In this document: one piece after another, positions 40,001 through 51,400 of the stretch
Position numbering within the stretch: the first letter of the stretch is position 1
Layout: each line of letters starts with the position of its first letter
Source of the DNA: Amblyornis subalaris
Lineage: Eukaryota; Chordata; Aves; Passeriformes; Ptilonorhynchidae
Direction: 5' to 3'
DNA: 64,000 nt
NCBI GenBank assembly: GCA_018881555.1
Contig: JACAXG010000060.1
Coordinates: 4,774,001 to 4,838,000 of the forward strand
Notes under the pieces: generated by a model
What the model was told of the DNA's origin: nothing
Database searches by the model: none
The model's input: the letters and a program-made list of their open reading frames with translations, nothing else
Made by a program: the position numbers and the translations under genes

Positions 40001-43000
40001 TATTGAAAAATGCTTTTATGCTGATATTGTGCCAATGCTCTTTACATATGCCCACGATGTCTACATCCTTCTCTTCTCTCCTGATTTATGCATGCATTGT
40101 TGGTGTTTTGTGCAGGTCCTGTACTAGGAAGTTTTGCCAATAGGGTACTAGAATATGGCCAAAGCATTTGAGTGCTCCAGTAAGACAAATCAAAATAAGG
40201 AAGATCTTTACCTCTCTTAATTATGTGCAAAGTCTTCATCACAGCTGATTTTAAACAGCAGGTACTTCATAAGCCCCTCTGGTCGGCCATACCTATCCCA
40301 CAAAGTTGCTCAGATATGACTACATTTGCATTATATGTAAAACTCATGTGCATCCTCTTCAAACTCATGGTCTAGTGCCAGCAAAACTATTGACATGAAT
40401 GTCATTATGTTGCCAGAAGAGAGTTCTAGTGGGTTTTGGTTATGACTTTCAAGAAGGTAGTTTAAGTGCACATACAAAACACTTTTCCAGTCAGCAAACA
40501 CCGCACATGCACTGTAGTTGCACTAAGGGGTTTTACCAACACAACCATGTTAACAGAAATTCTACAGTGCAGAGAAGGGCTGAAAACCTACCATCAAGCC
40601 CCTGAAAAGGCTGAGCAGTGACAGCCTGGCTCCACTGACATCCACGGGAATTTTGACTTTACCATGAACGAAGATAGAATTTCACAAAAGATGTTTATGA
40701 AGCATCATACATGGAGGCCATAAACTGGGAGCATACCATAACCTCCAGCCCTATAAATGTCATGAATCTGCATCCACATTCTTTTAATGATGTTTCAGAT
40801 GTAGGTCAAAGTCAGAGCTGATCTGAGTACTACAAAAAAAAAAAATTTGTATTTATATTCAGTGACCTGTGTTAGAATTCTAACACTGAGGAAAGCTCAA
40901 GTCCTCAGAAAGGGTAGTAAACAGATAAGAAGATAATTGCAACACATTCCCTTAAAATTCAGCGGAGAGGTTGTAGAACTTCAAGGGAAATATGAGGCTA
41001 TTTGAACACAGCCACCTACCCAAACCAAAAGAAGTTTCCAGGCCCTGAACTGCTCTAATTTTGTGAGGTTTTTTCAGACAGCTAAAGTGGCAATCAATAA
41101 GACTATTTAACTCCTCAATCTGGCTTTTGTGATAAAAGGCTGGAGTTGAGAATGGCCAGACCACAGGCTGTTCTAAGAGGTGAGCTGGGTATATTTTGGA
41201 TGAAACTAGAAATTAGTTATCTGATGAGTCCAGGAAGTCTATTTAAAACATAAATGTAAACAAAAATAATTCAAAATTTTGTTCAAAATAGTCGAAAAAT
41301 AATACAAGCCAAATCATATGGAGGTGGCAGGGACATGAAACATTTTTTGATTTTTTTGGTTAAGATTTGCCTGGGGACATCAGGGTTCAGAAGAAAAATG
41401 AAGGTGATTGTAGGAAATATGGAAAGAAAGTCAGTGATCCTTGTCAAAGCAATGATCCTTTCCATGATTCCTCTCTCAGCTGAAGTATTTTGATGTGTGC
41501 TTCATTTACTTCAATTTTGCACATAAAAAAGAAAGAAATCTGAGTCAGGATAGCAGGGGGCAGAATCACTGGAGCGAAAATAAAAATAGAATCTTTTGTA
41601 ACTTTCATGCTGACTTTTATTTTAGCAGTATGCCAAAAACAGGGACTTCTGAAGACATTCCAAAAGAATGGCTTTTTAATTATCCTACTGTTATATTGCT
41701 CAGTTATGAATCTTTTTGACAGTCTAAGTGCAAAACGCTAAGAAAATGTATTTATAATCTTCGCTCTTTTCCTGCTCTCATGCATGTTTTTTTGCCATAT
41801 TGGAGTAATAAATACTGGCATCATAATAGGAAGACACATTGAATGGTTCACTAATGAGTTGAAAGAGCTGAAGGCAGAGACTCGATCCAGAAGAAAGGGG
41901 TGTCTGTGATGGATGAGACAACAACAGTGACTTGAAAGCAGGAGGAGGACTAAACACACTCAGGGATTTTGGGTTTTTGTTAGTACACATTCTTCTTTGC
42001 CTCAGGGGACAGTTATTTCAGTGGGATTCAAACCACTTGTCCAGATCTTTGGAAAGACCTGGCTGTGGCATCCCCTCCAGCAGAGATTCTCAACATCCCA
42101 CAGCCCCAACAGATGGGGTCTCTGTAGTCGGGGAGCTGCTGTGTGTGCACACTGAGTTCTGCACAAGGGGAAAGTACTGCTCCTGACACACTTCATCAGC
42201 AAGTCCACCTTGCCCTCACATGCAGATCAGCTGTATGGGGCAAGGCTGGAGCACAGCAGGAAGAATAAAGAAGGTGGGGATACCCCAGTGCTGCCACTGT
42301 ACTTGTCACACAGCAGGGACCTTTCTCCTGCTGTACATAGCTGAGCAGTGCAGGGTCAGAGCTGGCAATGGGCTGTATTGCACTGACTGCAGGGACTTGC
42401 TGAGTGTGTTGTGGCACCACAGACAAAGATTAAGTTCAGGTTAATACCCACACATACTGTCCATTTATTTGTGATGAAGGGGACAAAATACCCTTACACT
42501 CTTCTGCTAAGATTTTTCATAACCTTCATGTTCATATTTGCTTTCTAAAGACAAATAGATATTATGTTTGATAACAAGACTGTAAACCACAGCACTAGTT
42601 GATTAAATAATTTGAAAATGCTTTTGGAATTTCCTTTGCATGACTTATATGGGTATTTGAACCTGTTTAGTTTTGAACATTGCAATTGCTTTTGAAAATA
42701 TCCCTACCTCAATCTAAATTGCACCAGAGAGTGCTAGGGTTGTTTCAGAGAGAATAGAAAGACCANAGAAGGAAAAATTCTCAGCTCTGATAAGATGTAT
42801 CCACATTAATGAATTCTCACTCTTTTTCTGGGAAATACCGTCGCATTTTCTGGCAGTCAGAAAAGCATCGATCAAGTGTGTTCAAGTAATTATTATAAAA
42901 AAGTAAAAAGCACTTACACCAAATATGAGGGCTTGTGATCTTACAAGAGGCTCCTCCGCATTTCATGATGACCAGCAAATAAAATACTAGTGTTTCTCAT

Positions 43001-44954
43001 TCAGAGATATACTTTTTTTCATCTTTCTGCTGGAATGGGGCCATGGGTTTAGGCTCAATATATATGTGCATATCTAATGAAAATTTGCATAAGTACATAT
43101 AAAATGCTAAATTATCNAAAAAATCAAGCAAATATGCATTTATATCCAGCATCTGTATTGTTCACATAATTGTAGATTTCACAAAAAGAGTATTTATTAC
43201 TTCAGCTTTTTGCTTTATCAACCTGGGCTTAGAAAAAATTCTGAAGAGCATATTACTTTATATTTCTGTAATAATAATTAAATATATCTGTAGCCCCAGT
43301 TCTAACTGTTCTAAGGATGGAGATCTAGCACATTATTCCTTGAATATCTCTGATTCAGTGAACTCCCTTGAGCATCAAAATGTCTAATGACCTTGCAAAT
43401 ATTTAAACACAATTATGATCTTGACAGTAGTTGTTTGTATCCGATCTTATGTGTCAGTACAGTAAAGTGGAGAGTAAAAAAACACCCTTGCCCCCAAAAT
43501 CTCTTCTTTAGAAAAGCTGACCTTGTTTTTCTCCAACATCAGAGATTTTTTTTTTCCTGTTTCGTTTTATGGTTAGAAAACATTGTTTTCCTCTCTGCTT
43601 TCATAAGAATGGTTGGAATCAGTTCATCTGTGCAGTCTGAGATAGGCCCTGCCTTTTAGGTATTTATCAGCTTAGGACATACTTTTTCCAGTCTGCTTGC
43701 CAGCAACTTACATTCAAATTTATCAGTGAAATAGAACTACAAGAAAGTGAATAACTTCAGAGATCCTGACGAGGTTCTGTCCTTGCCTTATGTCCTGTCT
43801 TTGTCTTGCAGATGGGATCTAGGAAAGTTTAAGCATTTTTGGCAGGAGCTGAAATACCTTTGCTACAAAGAAGTTGAGGAGGTTTGGGCATTTTTTGGTG
43901 TGTGGTTTTTTTTGTCTCCTATTTTTTTTTGGAGTACACTGAATGCCTGATGGAGCTTGGGTCGCTGCCTGTTTCATCTTGCAGTTCACACTGACTTTAG
44001 CTGGAATTTTCTTCCTATTTATATTAGATAGAAGTTTTGGCCTAGAAGCTGGGCATTCAAATTTTTGTGAGCCTTCAAGTTTTCTCTTTTCTAGGGAGTC
44101 TTTTAGGAGTCCTAGCCTTTAATTTCTGGTTTTGCCTTTCTAGAAAAGTTATCAAAGTGTGAAGTTGTTGTTAAAGGTTTGTAAGGAAGACTTATTTTCT
44201 TCAACCTTTGTTTTTTCTTAAATAAGTCTGTGTTGAACCTTCTGTAAACATCTTCACATAATTTCTCAAGACTTGAGACTTGATATTTTATCTTTTTTTG
44301 TACAGATTTTATTGGCAAAATATATGCCTGTTAAAATTTAACAGAAGTTTTCTGGTTTTGGTTTAAAAGAATGTTCAAAGCACTGATAAACTTGACAAGT
44401 GACTTTGAAATTTTCTGTAGGTGCTAGAAGCCTGAAAGTAAAGATACAATGTCTCTCTGAGAATCTTCTTGCAGGAATAATTAGTAAACCTCGTGCTGGT
44501 TCTGTTACATGCACCTATTCAGATTATCTTTGATGAGAACTCTTCGCCACTTTGAACAATTTTTTCAAAAGGCTCAGAATCTGCACAAAGCCTTAAAAAA
44601 ACTACTTTTCTCAAATTCTCTTAAATTATATGTTCCTCATTTACAGAGCTGTTTTTGTGTTAATGCTGAGATGCCAAAGGAAACCATAAGGAAGTGGCAG
44701 AAATTTAAAAATTTCTTGTGATATTTTGTTTTCAGCACCATGAAAGTCTGGAAAAGAAACCATGGTTTAGCAAGACCCAGTCTCCAGCCTTTTTTTTGCA
44801 TCACTTTCTTTATGACTTCATTTCAGAAAGTCCTGGCTCTGATGAGGTTACACTGCAGATAACAGTACCCTTTAGCCTGTAGGTGTTGTAACACAGGGAG
44901 GGTAGGGTATTGATAGTGTTATCTCATCTTTGGATTTTGGTGGCTTGGGGGGGT
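22061..44954. other. long unique AT-rich non-coding stretch, no gene recognised
   Basis: About 23 kb without any recognised gene. It contains two pyrimidine-rich segments (about 29560-30350 and 32370-33120), a possible ancient LINE remnant (about 39690-40010), a GC-richer patch at about 42000-42440, and simple A/T runs (for example 30180, 35985, 37188, 40831). Two blocks near 33880-34030 and 37600-37680 have a dense, ordered look like conserved non-coding elements. A tandem of CACAGTGCAATG occurs at about 31501-31526. Open frames reach only about 110 codons and show no domain. Isolated ambiguous bases are frequent at 22-32 kb and nearly absent at 32.3-42.7 kb. Confidence 0.55.
39690..40010 (+). 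mobile_element. possible ancient LINE 3' remnant (L3/CR1-like), strongly diverged
   Basis: The order of short blocks recalls the last part of ORF2 and the 3' end of ancient vertebrate CR1/L3-type LINEs: TTGGCTCCTCATCTCTCCCT, then CCATTCATGGCTTTCTTCC, a CTTTATGCTGC block, and finally GAGTCTCAGCTTAAAGATCT. Each block is degenerate and none is exact. If correct, it is a very old insertion, far older than the other CR1 copies here. Chance similarity in pyrimidine-rich DNA is the alternative. Confidence 0.3.
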
Positions 44955-45295
44955 ATAATATCAGGATCCCAGTACCCACAAGGAGATCATCAACAAGATG
45001 TAGCTAGCAGTGCATGGTGGAAGGATGAGAAATTATAGATATAGGGTGAAAGAAGAGATTCAGACTGTATTTAAAGAAAAATTACTTTCATACCATGGCA
45101 ACTGCCAAGACGTGGTGGATCCTGCCCGGAGAGGTTGTGCTGTCTCCACCCTTGGATATTTTTGAGAGCTGTCTGGCAGCTTTCAAGATCTGAAGCAATC
45201 TGGTCTGACTCGAGAGCTGACCGTGCTTGGAGGAGGAGTTTGCACTAGAGACCTTCTGAGGTCTTTTCCAATGCAAATCCAGCCCATGATCCTAC
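44955..45295 (+). mobile_element. CR1 LINE 3' fragment, sense, older subfamily
   Basis: The blocks GTACCCACAAGGAGATCATC, CAGTGCATGGTGGAAGGATG, GAGAGGTTGTGCTGTCTCC, ACCCTTGGATATTTTTGAGA and CTAGAGACCTTCTGAGGTC follow one another in the order of a CR1 3' end. The tail reads ATGATCCTAC rather than the ATTCTGTG octamer of the copy at 47.8 kb, so it belongs to another CR1 subfamily. The 5' limit is approximate: the similarity fades upstream of about 44955. No coding frame survives. Confidence 0.85.
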
Positions 45296-47814
45296 AAAGA
45301 CTGGCTGTGAGATGAACTAAGGGTGAACTGGTCCAGTCTATCCTATGGAGGGGTGGATACAAGACAATTTGCAAACACAAAATGTATTAAATTCTCTCCT
45401 TATAATCCAGAAACACAGTACAGGTGTGTTTGGTACAGCCAATGGCTAGCAGGTAGAATATAAATCTGTTGCAATACAGAATACACTGAAGTTAAAACCA
45501 GAGAAAATAGTGCCTTCTGGCATCATTTCCCATTAGACTGGCCAGGTGTCCAGATGCTTCCCTCTTCTTTCAGCCCCTCTCACCCTGCCACCACCTCTTT
45601 CCCTCCAGCTACAGTCCTTTCCATCACCCCCTGACCAAAGCAGATTCCTTTCAAGGAAAGAATTCCACTTTTGAATTCTGTTACTTTCCTCTTATTTCAA
45701 GTAATTGCAGTATTGTCTTTTCTTCCATCAGTGTTCTCCCTTAGGGGAATTTTTCTAGCCTTAATTCCCATACCACCCTCTTTCAAATAGCTTAAGATTT
45801 AATGCAAAAAACCTGTTCATCAGCTTATGTTTCCAGCTACAGTTATTTCTAGCCAGGGTGTTTAGGAAGTCTTATGCTTCCCTTCGCAGGTTGTAAAGTT
45901 GTGGGTTTGGCCTTCATGAAATATTCTTAGTGTAATTTCTGCCTTGCCTAGAGCTACCCTCAATCAATCCCCTATGCATTTATCCTGGAAAACACAAAGG
46001 TCTGTTTCACACCTCTGAACATCTATAGTTCTCTGAAGTCATAAGTCTGAAGATCATCATCCTGAACTATTTCATAAGCTTGGTTTGGGGGCTTCCATTT
46101 ATCAATCCTTTTTTATTAGACCCTTCATACCTTTTTTTCTGGCTTTTTCTCCAGCCTAACTTTGTAGGAGTTGCCTGTGTGGCACATGCCTTCACGGTGT
46201 GCAAGAAGGGGAGGCTTCTGCCTAATCCTTTACACTGTACTTAAAACAAGTCAAAATATTGAATGAAAATGTTATTGGTATGTATTCACGAGTAAACTAG
46301 CAATTCCAGGAGTCTTTAACCATCATCTATCTCCAGTTTCCAAGTTGCCCACTTTAAAATTTCTGTCAAACATCTGTGAAGTTTTGTCTGCTTTCTGCTG
46401 CTGTAAACTGGACTTCAAACTAATGTTCAAATAACCCCATGAAATTTTGAGTTAGTTTTCACGGGCCGAGTTTCTCAGTGAACTTGATGAAATGAAAGAA
46501 ACAGTTCCCATCAAGTACCAAATTCATACTTTGAGCCTCAACACAAGCCTAGCGCATGAGATGCAACAAATGAAATTACTATCAAGACAACTTTGTCTTA
46601 GCTGCTGAATTCTGACTGCCTTCAGACAATACCGAAGTAGTGAGTTTCAAAATTATCTTTCATAAACCACCAGTAAACCCAAGATTTGCTTAAATTTCAG
46701 TCCTCACATGCACTGAAAAAGCTGAAAGATTTTGAATATGTTAGAGCAATTATTTTGCATTTTAGGCTGAAATCTTCCTTCGTGTCTCACATTTCATGGC
46801 TGTTAGAGCCATTGGTGAAATTGCNTTGTTTCAGGATGGTCCCACTTGCAGAGGGTGCAAAACCTCTACATGTGCTTCTACACGGCCATGGACTGCTGCT
46901 CAGCTTGTGTATGTGCAGGCTGCCAGAGGGCCAAGGTGACTATTGCTGCAGCCAGCCAGGCACTAATGGGCGGAGATGTTCTCTCTGAAGCAGGCATCAA
47001 TCACCAGCACTCCCTCGTAGACCTCCAGGGGCAAGCATAACTAGCGCAGACTCCAGCACCTTTCACACCAGCTCTGTCCTTCCACTCTCCCTGATCAACA
47101 TATCTGCTCCAAACACACCGCATCATCTACCTCTGGATAGCACTGAAGACTTGCCTGCCACGCCTTGCCCTTACANTCACATTGGTAAACAAATTTTTTA
47201 AGTGAGGAAGGGTCTGAACAGTCATCATTCTGGTTTTCTGATACAACACAGATAGTGTCACTTCACGGGATGATTCCTAGATTCAAAATACCTTTATGAT
47301 TTCTCATATTTGCGAGTCTAGAGATGCAGATGAACTAAAGGGAAATACCTGCTAAACTATTTTTGTCAGGAGACAAAAAATGCCTTCCACCTTCATTTGA
47401 CCCCAATAATTTCCCATTAGTATCTTCTTGCTGCAAACACCCCAAACTATCTGCATTAATGAGGAAGCAGATCAGCAACGCTATTTGGCACCTGTATGAT
47501 GATCAGTCTGTAGCACAGGTATGTGTGTCAGTGTGAAGGTGCTGCTCAAAATGCAGTACAGTACAGCCCTGAGCATCCAGTAGAAATAGAAAAGAAGAAA
47601 AATCAATTTTGTGCATTTTCTGTAGAAGGAATCTCCTATTATTTGATGTAGTAGAATGAAATCTTTTACCTGGACTAAACACACTCAAATAAACCCATGA
47701 AAGGGGTCTTACCTAAATTTGCTCTCTATATTGCAGGGAAAAGCAACTGGATGAAAGAAAGAAAATGTGGGAAACTGGACAAAGTAGGGGATCTGATGCC
47801 TGTTGAAAAAATGA
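45296..47814. other. unique non-coding DNA between two CR1 copies
   Basis: No gene is recognised. A pyrimidine-rich part lies at about 45540-45790. A GC-richer part at about 46840-47170 holds a 64-codon cysteine-rich open frame (46846-47040), which I cannot identify and do not call as a gene. The remainder is ordinary AT-rich sequence. Confidence 0.5.
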
Positions 47815-48405
47815 TCAAGCTGAACACGAATCAGCAACCTGGCCTTGCAGCAAAGGTATCCTGGGCTGCACCAACAAGGTTGTTACCAGCGAGTTGAGTG
47901 TTGCCTGAGCAGTCAGCACTGGTGAGGCCACATCTGGAGTTTTGGGTCCATTTCCGGGTTCCTCAGTACAAAAGAGACATGGACCTACCAGAGGAAGTCT
48001 ATCAAAGGACCACTACACTGGTAAAGCGGCCGCGGCACCTCTTCTGAGAAATCTGGGAGTTTAGCCGGGAGAAGAGACAGATCAAAGACATCTCATCAAT
48101 GAACTAAATACCCTAACAGAGGTAGGAGACAGGTTCTTTCCAGTGACAGGAACAGTGAAAATGGGCACAAACTGAAACACAGAAGGCTTCATTTGTACAT
48201 CAGAAAACACTTTTGTACTGCCAGGATGAAAGCAGCGGAGCAGGTTACCCAAAGAGATTGTGGAGTCTCCATCCCTAAAGATATCAAAAAATCATCTGGA
48301 CTTGGTCCTGGACAACCAGCTCTAGACAAGCCTGCTTGAGCAGAAGAGTTGGGTCAGGCAACCTCCACAGGTCCCTTCCAACTTCAACCATTCTGTGATT
48401 CTGTA
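47815..48405 (+). mobile_element. CR1 LINE 3' fragment, sense, with octamer tail
   Basis: This is the longest CR1 piece in the window. It begins in the last part of ORF2 (AAGCTGAACACGAATCAGCA) and continues through GGTGAGGCCACATCTGGAGT, CCTCAGTACAAAAGAGACAT, AGATTGTGGAGTCTCC and AGGTCCCTTCCAACTTCAAC. It ends with ATTCTGTGATTCTGT at 48390-48405, the CR1 tail octamer repeat. A segment around 48060-48110 is diverged or partly lost compared with the usual order. It contains a GCGGCCGC octamer at about 48026, which corresponds to a normal CR1 position. The frame is broken, so the copy is dead. Confidence 0.93.
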
Positions 48406-51400
48406 ATTGCTGTCTACAATTAGAGTAAATTACAGTGAATTAATACAGTACTCACAAAGAGGTCTGGCTAAGACATAACTTTAAGCTCAGGCATAGTATT
48501 GATATGAAATATTTTTGATTTATCTACTGTATAGAGGGTGATTAAAACAAAAATTGTTCCTCTCAAGAGACAGAAGAGCAGCCTTTTGGGTATTTTCTCA
48601 GTATTCATATTACTCTGTACTGTGCCATTAAAACCAGATGCGTTTTGCATCTGTTGCTGGAAGTTGACTTGACAAAAATGAAAATCCAATAGATTTATCA
48701 AATGAAAACAGCATTATTGTTTCTCTGAAATCCGTTCAATTCTTTCTTTCTGTCCATCCATAACCATAAATCTACCTAGTGTATTGACAGCCAAATGTTT
48801 TCTGACCTGTGCCAAACATAGTCAAATAAATTTTAACTCCTTTGATGCACTGCTTTACCAAAACTGAAGCCAGATGTTTCACAGGTGACCTGACAGAACA
48901 CCATTACTTCCCAATTACCATAAATAAAAGGAAAGCTGTCGCAAAGAGTGTGCAAAGATATATCATTCTAACATTCCTAAAGATTTAACCCTTCCTGGCC
49001 ATTCACAAATTGAACATCTGAAAGATGTTCCTGGACTTAGTAATTAGACACGAGGATCTTGACATTATCACTTCTCACTTTTCTCCATATTTAGATGCTT
49101 TGAAATTAGGTGTTGGGAGGGGTTTCATTCATTTCAGAAGCTACAGCTGTCATATTCAGACAGGCAAACAGACCTGAAGCAGCACTTCTGAGCTACGCAG
49201 AAAGTACAATTCTGCCTCCTATTAGGCTCAACAAGAAGATAAATAGGTAGACTGATACATTAGCAATAATCCAATAGTCTTTTCTAGTACAGTTTTTTTC
49301 CAAGTCAGTGAGTCAGTGAACATAACAAAAGCTCTAAGGGTTTGCACTTTGTACTCCTCTATGTGACATAAGCTAGTATTTTCCAAAACGATAGTTTTAG
49401 TTTCAGGCATGGGTCCGTTTATCTAATTGCACTGTGCTTATGACATACACATTTCTGGTAGTATAGGTGATCTCAATAGTGGTGGGATAATATATAAAAA
49501 TAAGCATAACACCACTAGAAATGTTTATATATTTTGGAAAAAGCAACTCTCACCCTAGGACAGTGAACAATAAAAGTATTTTCCAGAGTCCACTAAATTC
49601 ATGGATTCATTCTGACTTCCACGGGCTTTTAGCTAGACCCAGTGTATCCAAAATGTTGAAGGCACATCAGATCCTAAAAATGATTTAGAGTTGTTACACT
49701 GAGACAAATAGATGCAAAGACAGACTCTTTGAAGGATGAGTTTTGTATAAATGTTTACAGAGTGAATACATGGGTAATAATGCAATTATGTATCACTCTG
49801 GGAATTCAGTTTAAACAATAAATAAGCAGGTTAAGAAAATTTCCAACCAGTATCTGCAGTTGGTGTTTGAGATCCAGACGATAATATTTGCCGACTAGTG
49901 TAGCGCCAGCTGGTGGAAAGTCACCTGCTAATTCAGTTGATGCCAGTTGGCATACCATCTGCAATGGATTTTTCAGCTTAGATTCCCAAGGGAAACAGGT
50001 TAATAATAGCACTTCAGGTGCATGTGCCCAAGGTACAGTTCCACCAAGGAAAATAAAAAATTCCGTCCTTACTCTGAAGTACCAAAGTTCACAAGACTAA
50101 GGAAGCGCCCTCCATATCTATATTTTTCCCAAGCAAGGCCTCTGGTTAGATGGTGGTACTGGGGAGAAAGGAGTGATACCACCATTACCTCTTCTAGCCA
50201 GGAATGATTTGTCCAACCTTTCATTTTTGTATTAGTTAAAAGAGCACAGTAGGGAGGGGAAGAGTGATAGTCAGAATGACATCTGTCCTCAGGTTTTCTT
50301 ACCATTTTTGGCAACTGCCCACCTACTGTACTTTCTTTTGGTGTTTCTTTTTCTGAAGCACTTTCTGTCTCTGCAGTTTTCAGAATACCTGGGTGACTAA
50401 AAGCAATGCAGTGGCCAATAGTGTACAGATACCTAGACAGTTGGTGACCGCTTTGGTGACTTCTGCCCTGTATTTCACTGTGACTGTCCCTTACTAATGC
50501 TTACTCTGGACAGATCTGTACTTTCATGAATTAATATACCCATTTCCTACACTTTTTACTTGGCTTTTAACAAGCAGTTAAGAATATCTGGGGTTTCAGC
50601 AAGAGGATACAATAGAGCTACACCATGGAAAAGGTCATCCTCCTTCGGATCGTAATGTGAGCAGGCATGAAGTGCCATTCCACTCCGCACCCTGCCAGCA
50701 CACAGGCGTGAGCATGAACACAGACACCACTGTCTTTGAAAAAAAGCACCTCTATGACTCTGAAATCCCAATATCCACTGCCCTCATAATCCATGAAAAG
50801 GGCCATTTGAAGCAAATAATTTAGCCACATGAAAAGGATTCTGCCTACCTCCACCTCCATTAAGACCCATTAGGCACAAAAAACAACTCACAGCCAGAAA
50901 TTATATGTGACTAGTTTATCAGGTGTAATTCATGAAATAGGATATTCCTGTATGGCTTGCTAGCAGTGAAGCAGCAAGAATAGTCCAGGATTAGTTGCAC
51001 CTGTCTGGATTTAAAACAAAACAGACAGAATATCAACAACAACCACCACCTTCCTTTTCTACTTCACAGACCTCTGCAGCTTTGTAGTCACCAGAGGGGG
51101 ACAAAGACTCATGATGCTGAGGATTTGATTATGCTTTAATTTTCCTCAATCCACAAACCCTTCACTTCCCTGTCTTCTCAGATGCTCGCTCACATTCATG
51201 CTCAAAGCAGTCTATTTCTCTTTTCTTTTATGGTTTGGTATTCCACCTCTTTTAGCTGCTGTAACTTATAGAGTTGTATACTAGATTTCAGAATTGCATA
51301 AAGCCAACAAATTAAACCCTCATGAAGGGATAAGCTATCAAGGTTTCCTCATATTCCTCCTGCTAACACCACACAACATTCCTTTTGATTTTGTTTTTCT

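Noticed and set aside
48020..48040. NotI-type octamer GCGGCCGC as a possible cloning-vector or adapter remnant
   Set aside because: It sits at a normal position in the CR1 order, with CR1 sequence continuing on both sides, so a few substitutions explain it.
51090..51103. CTCF-like core TCACCAGAGGGGGA
   Set aside because: Three mismatches; not distinguishable from background.
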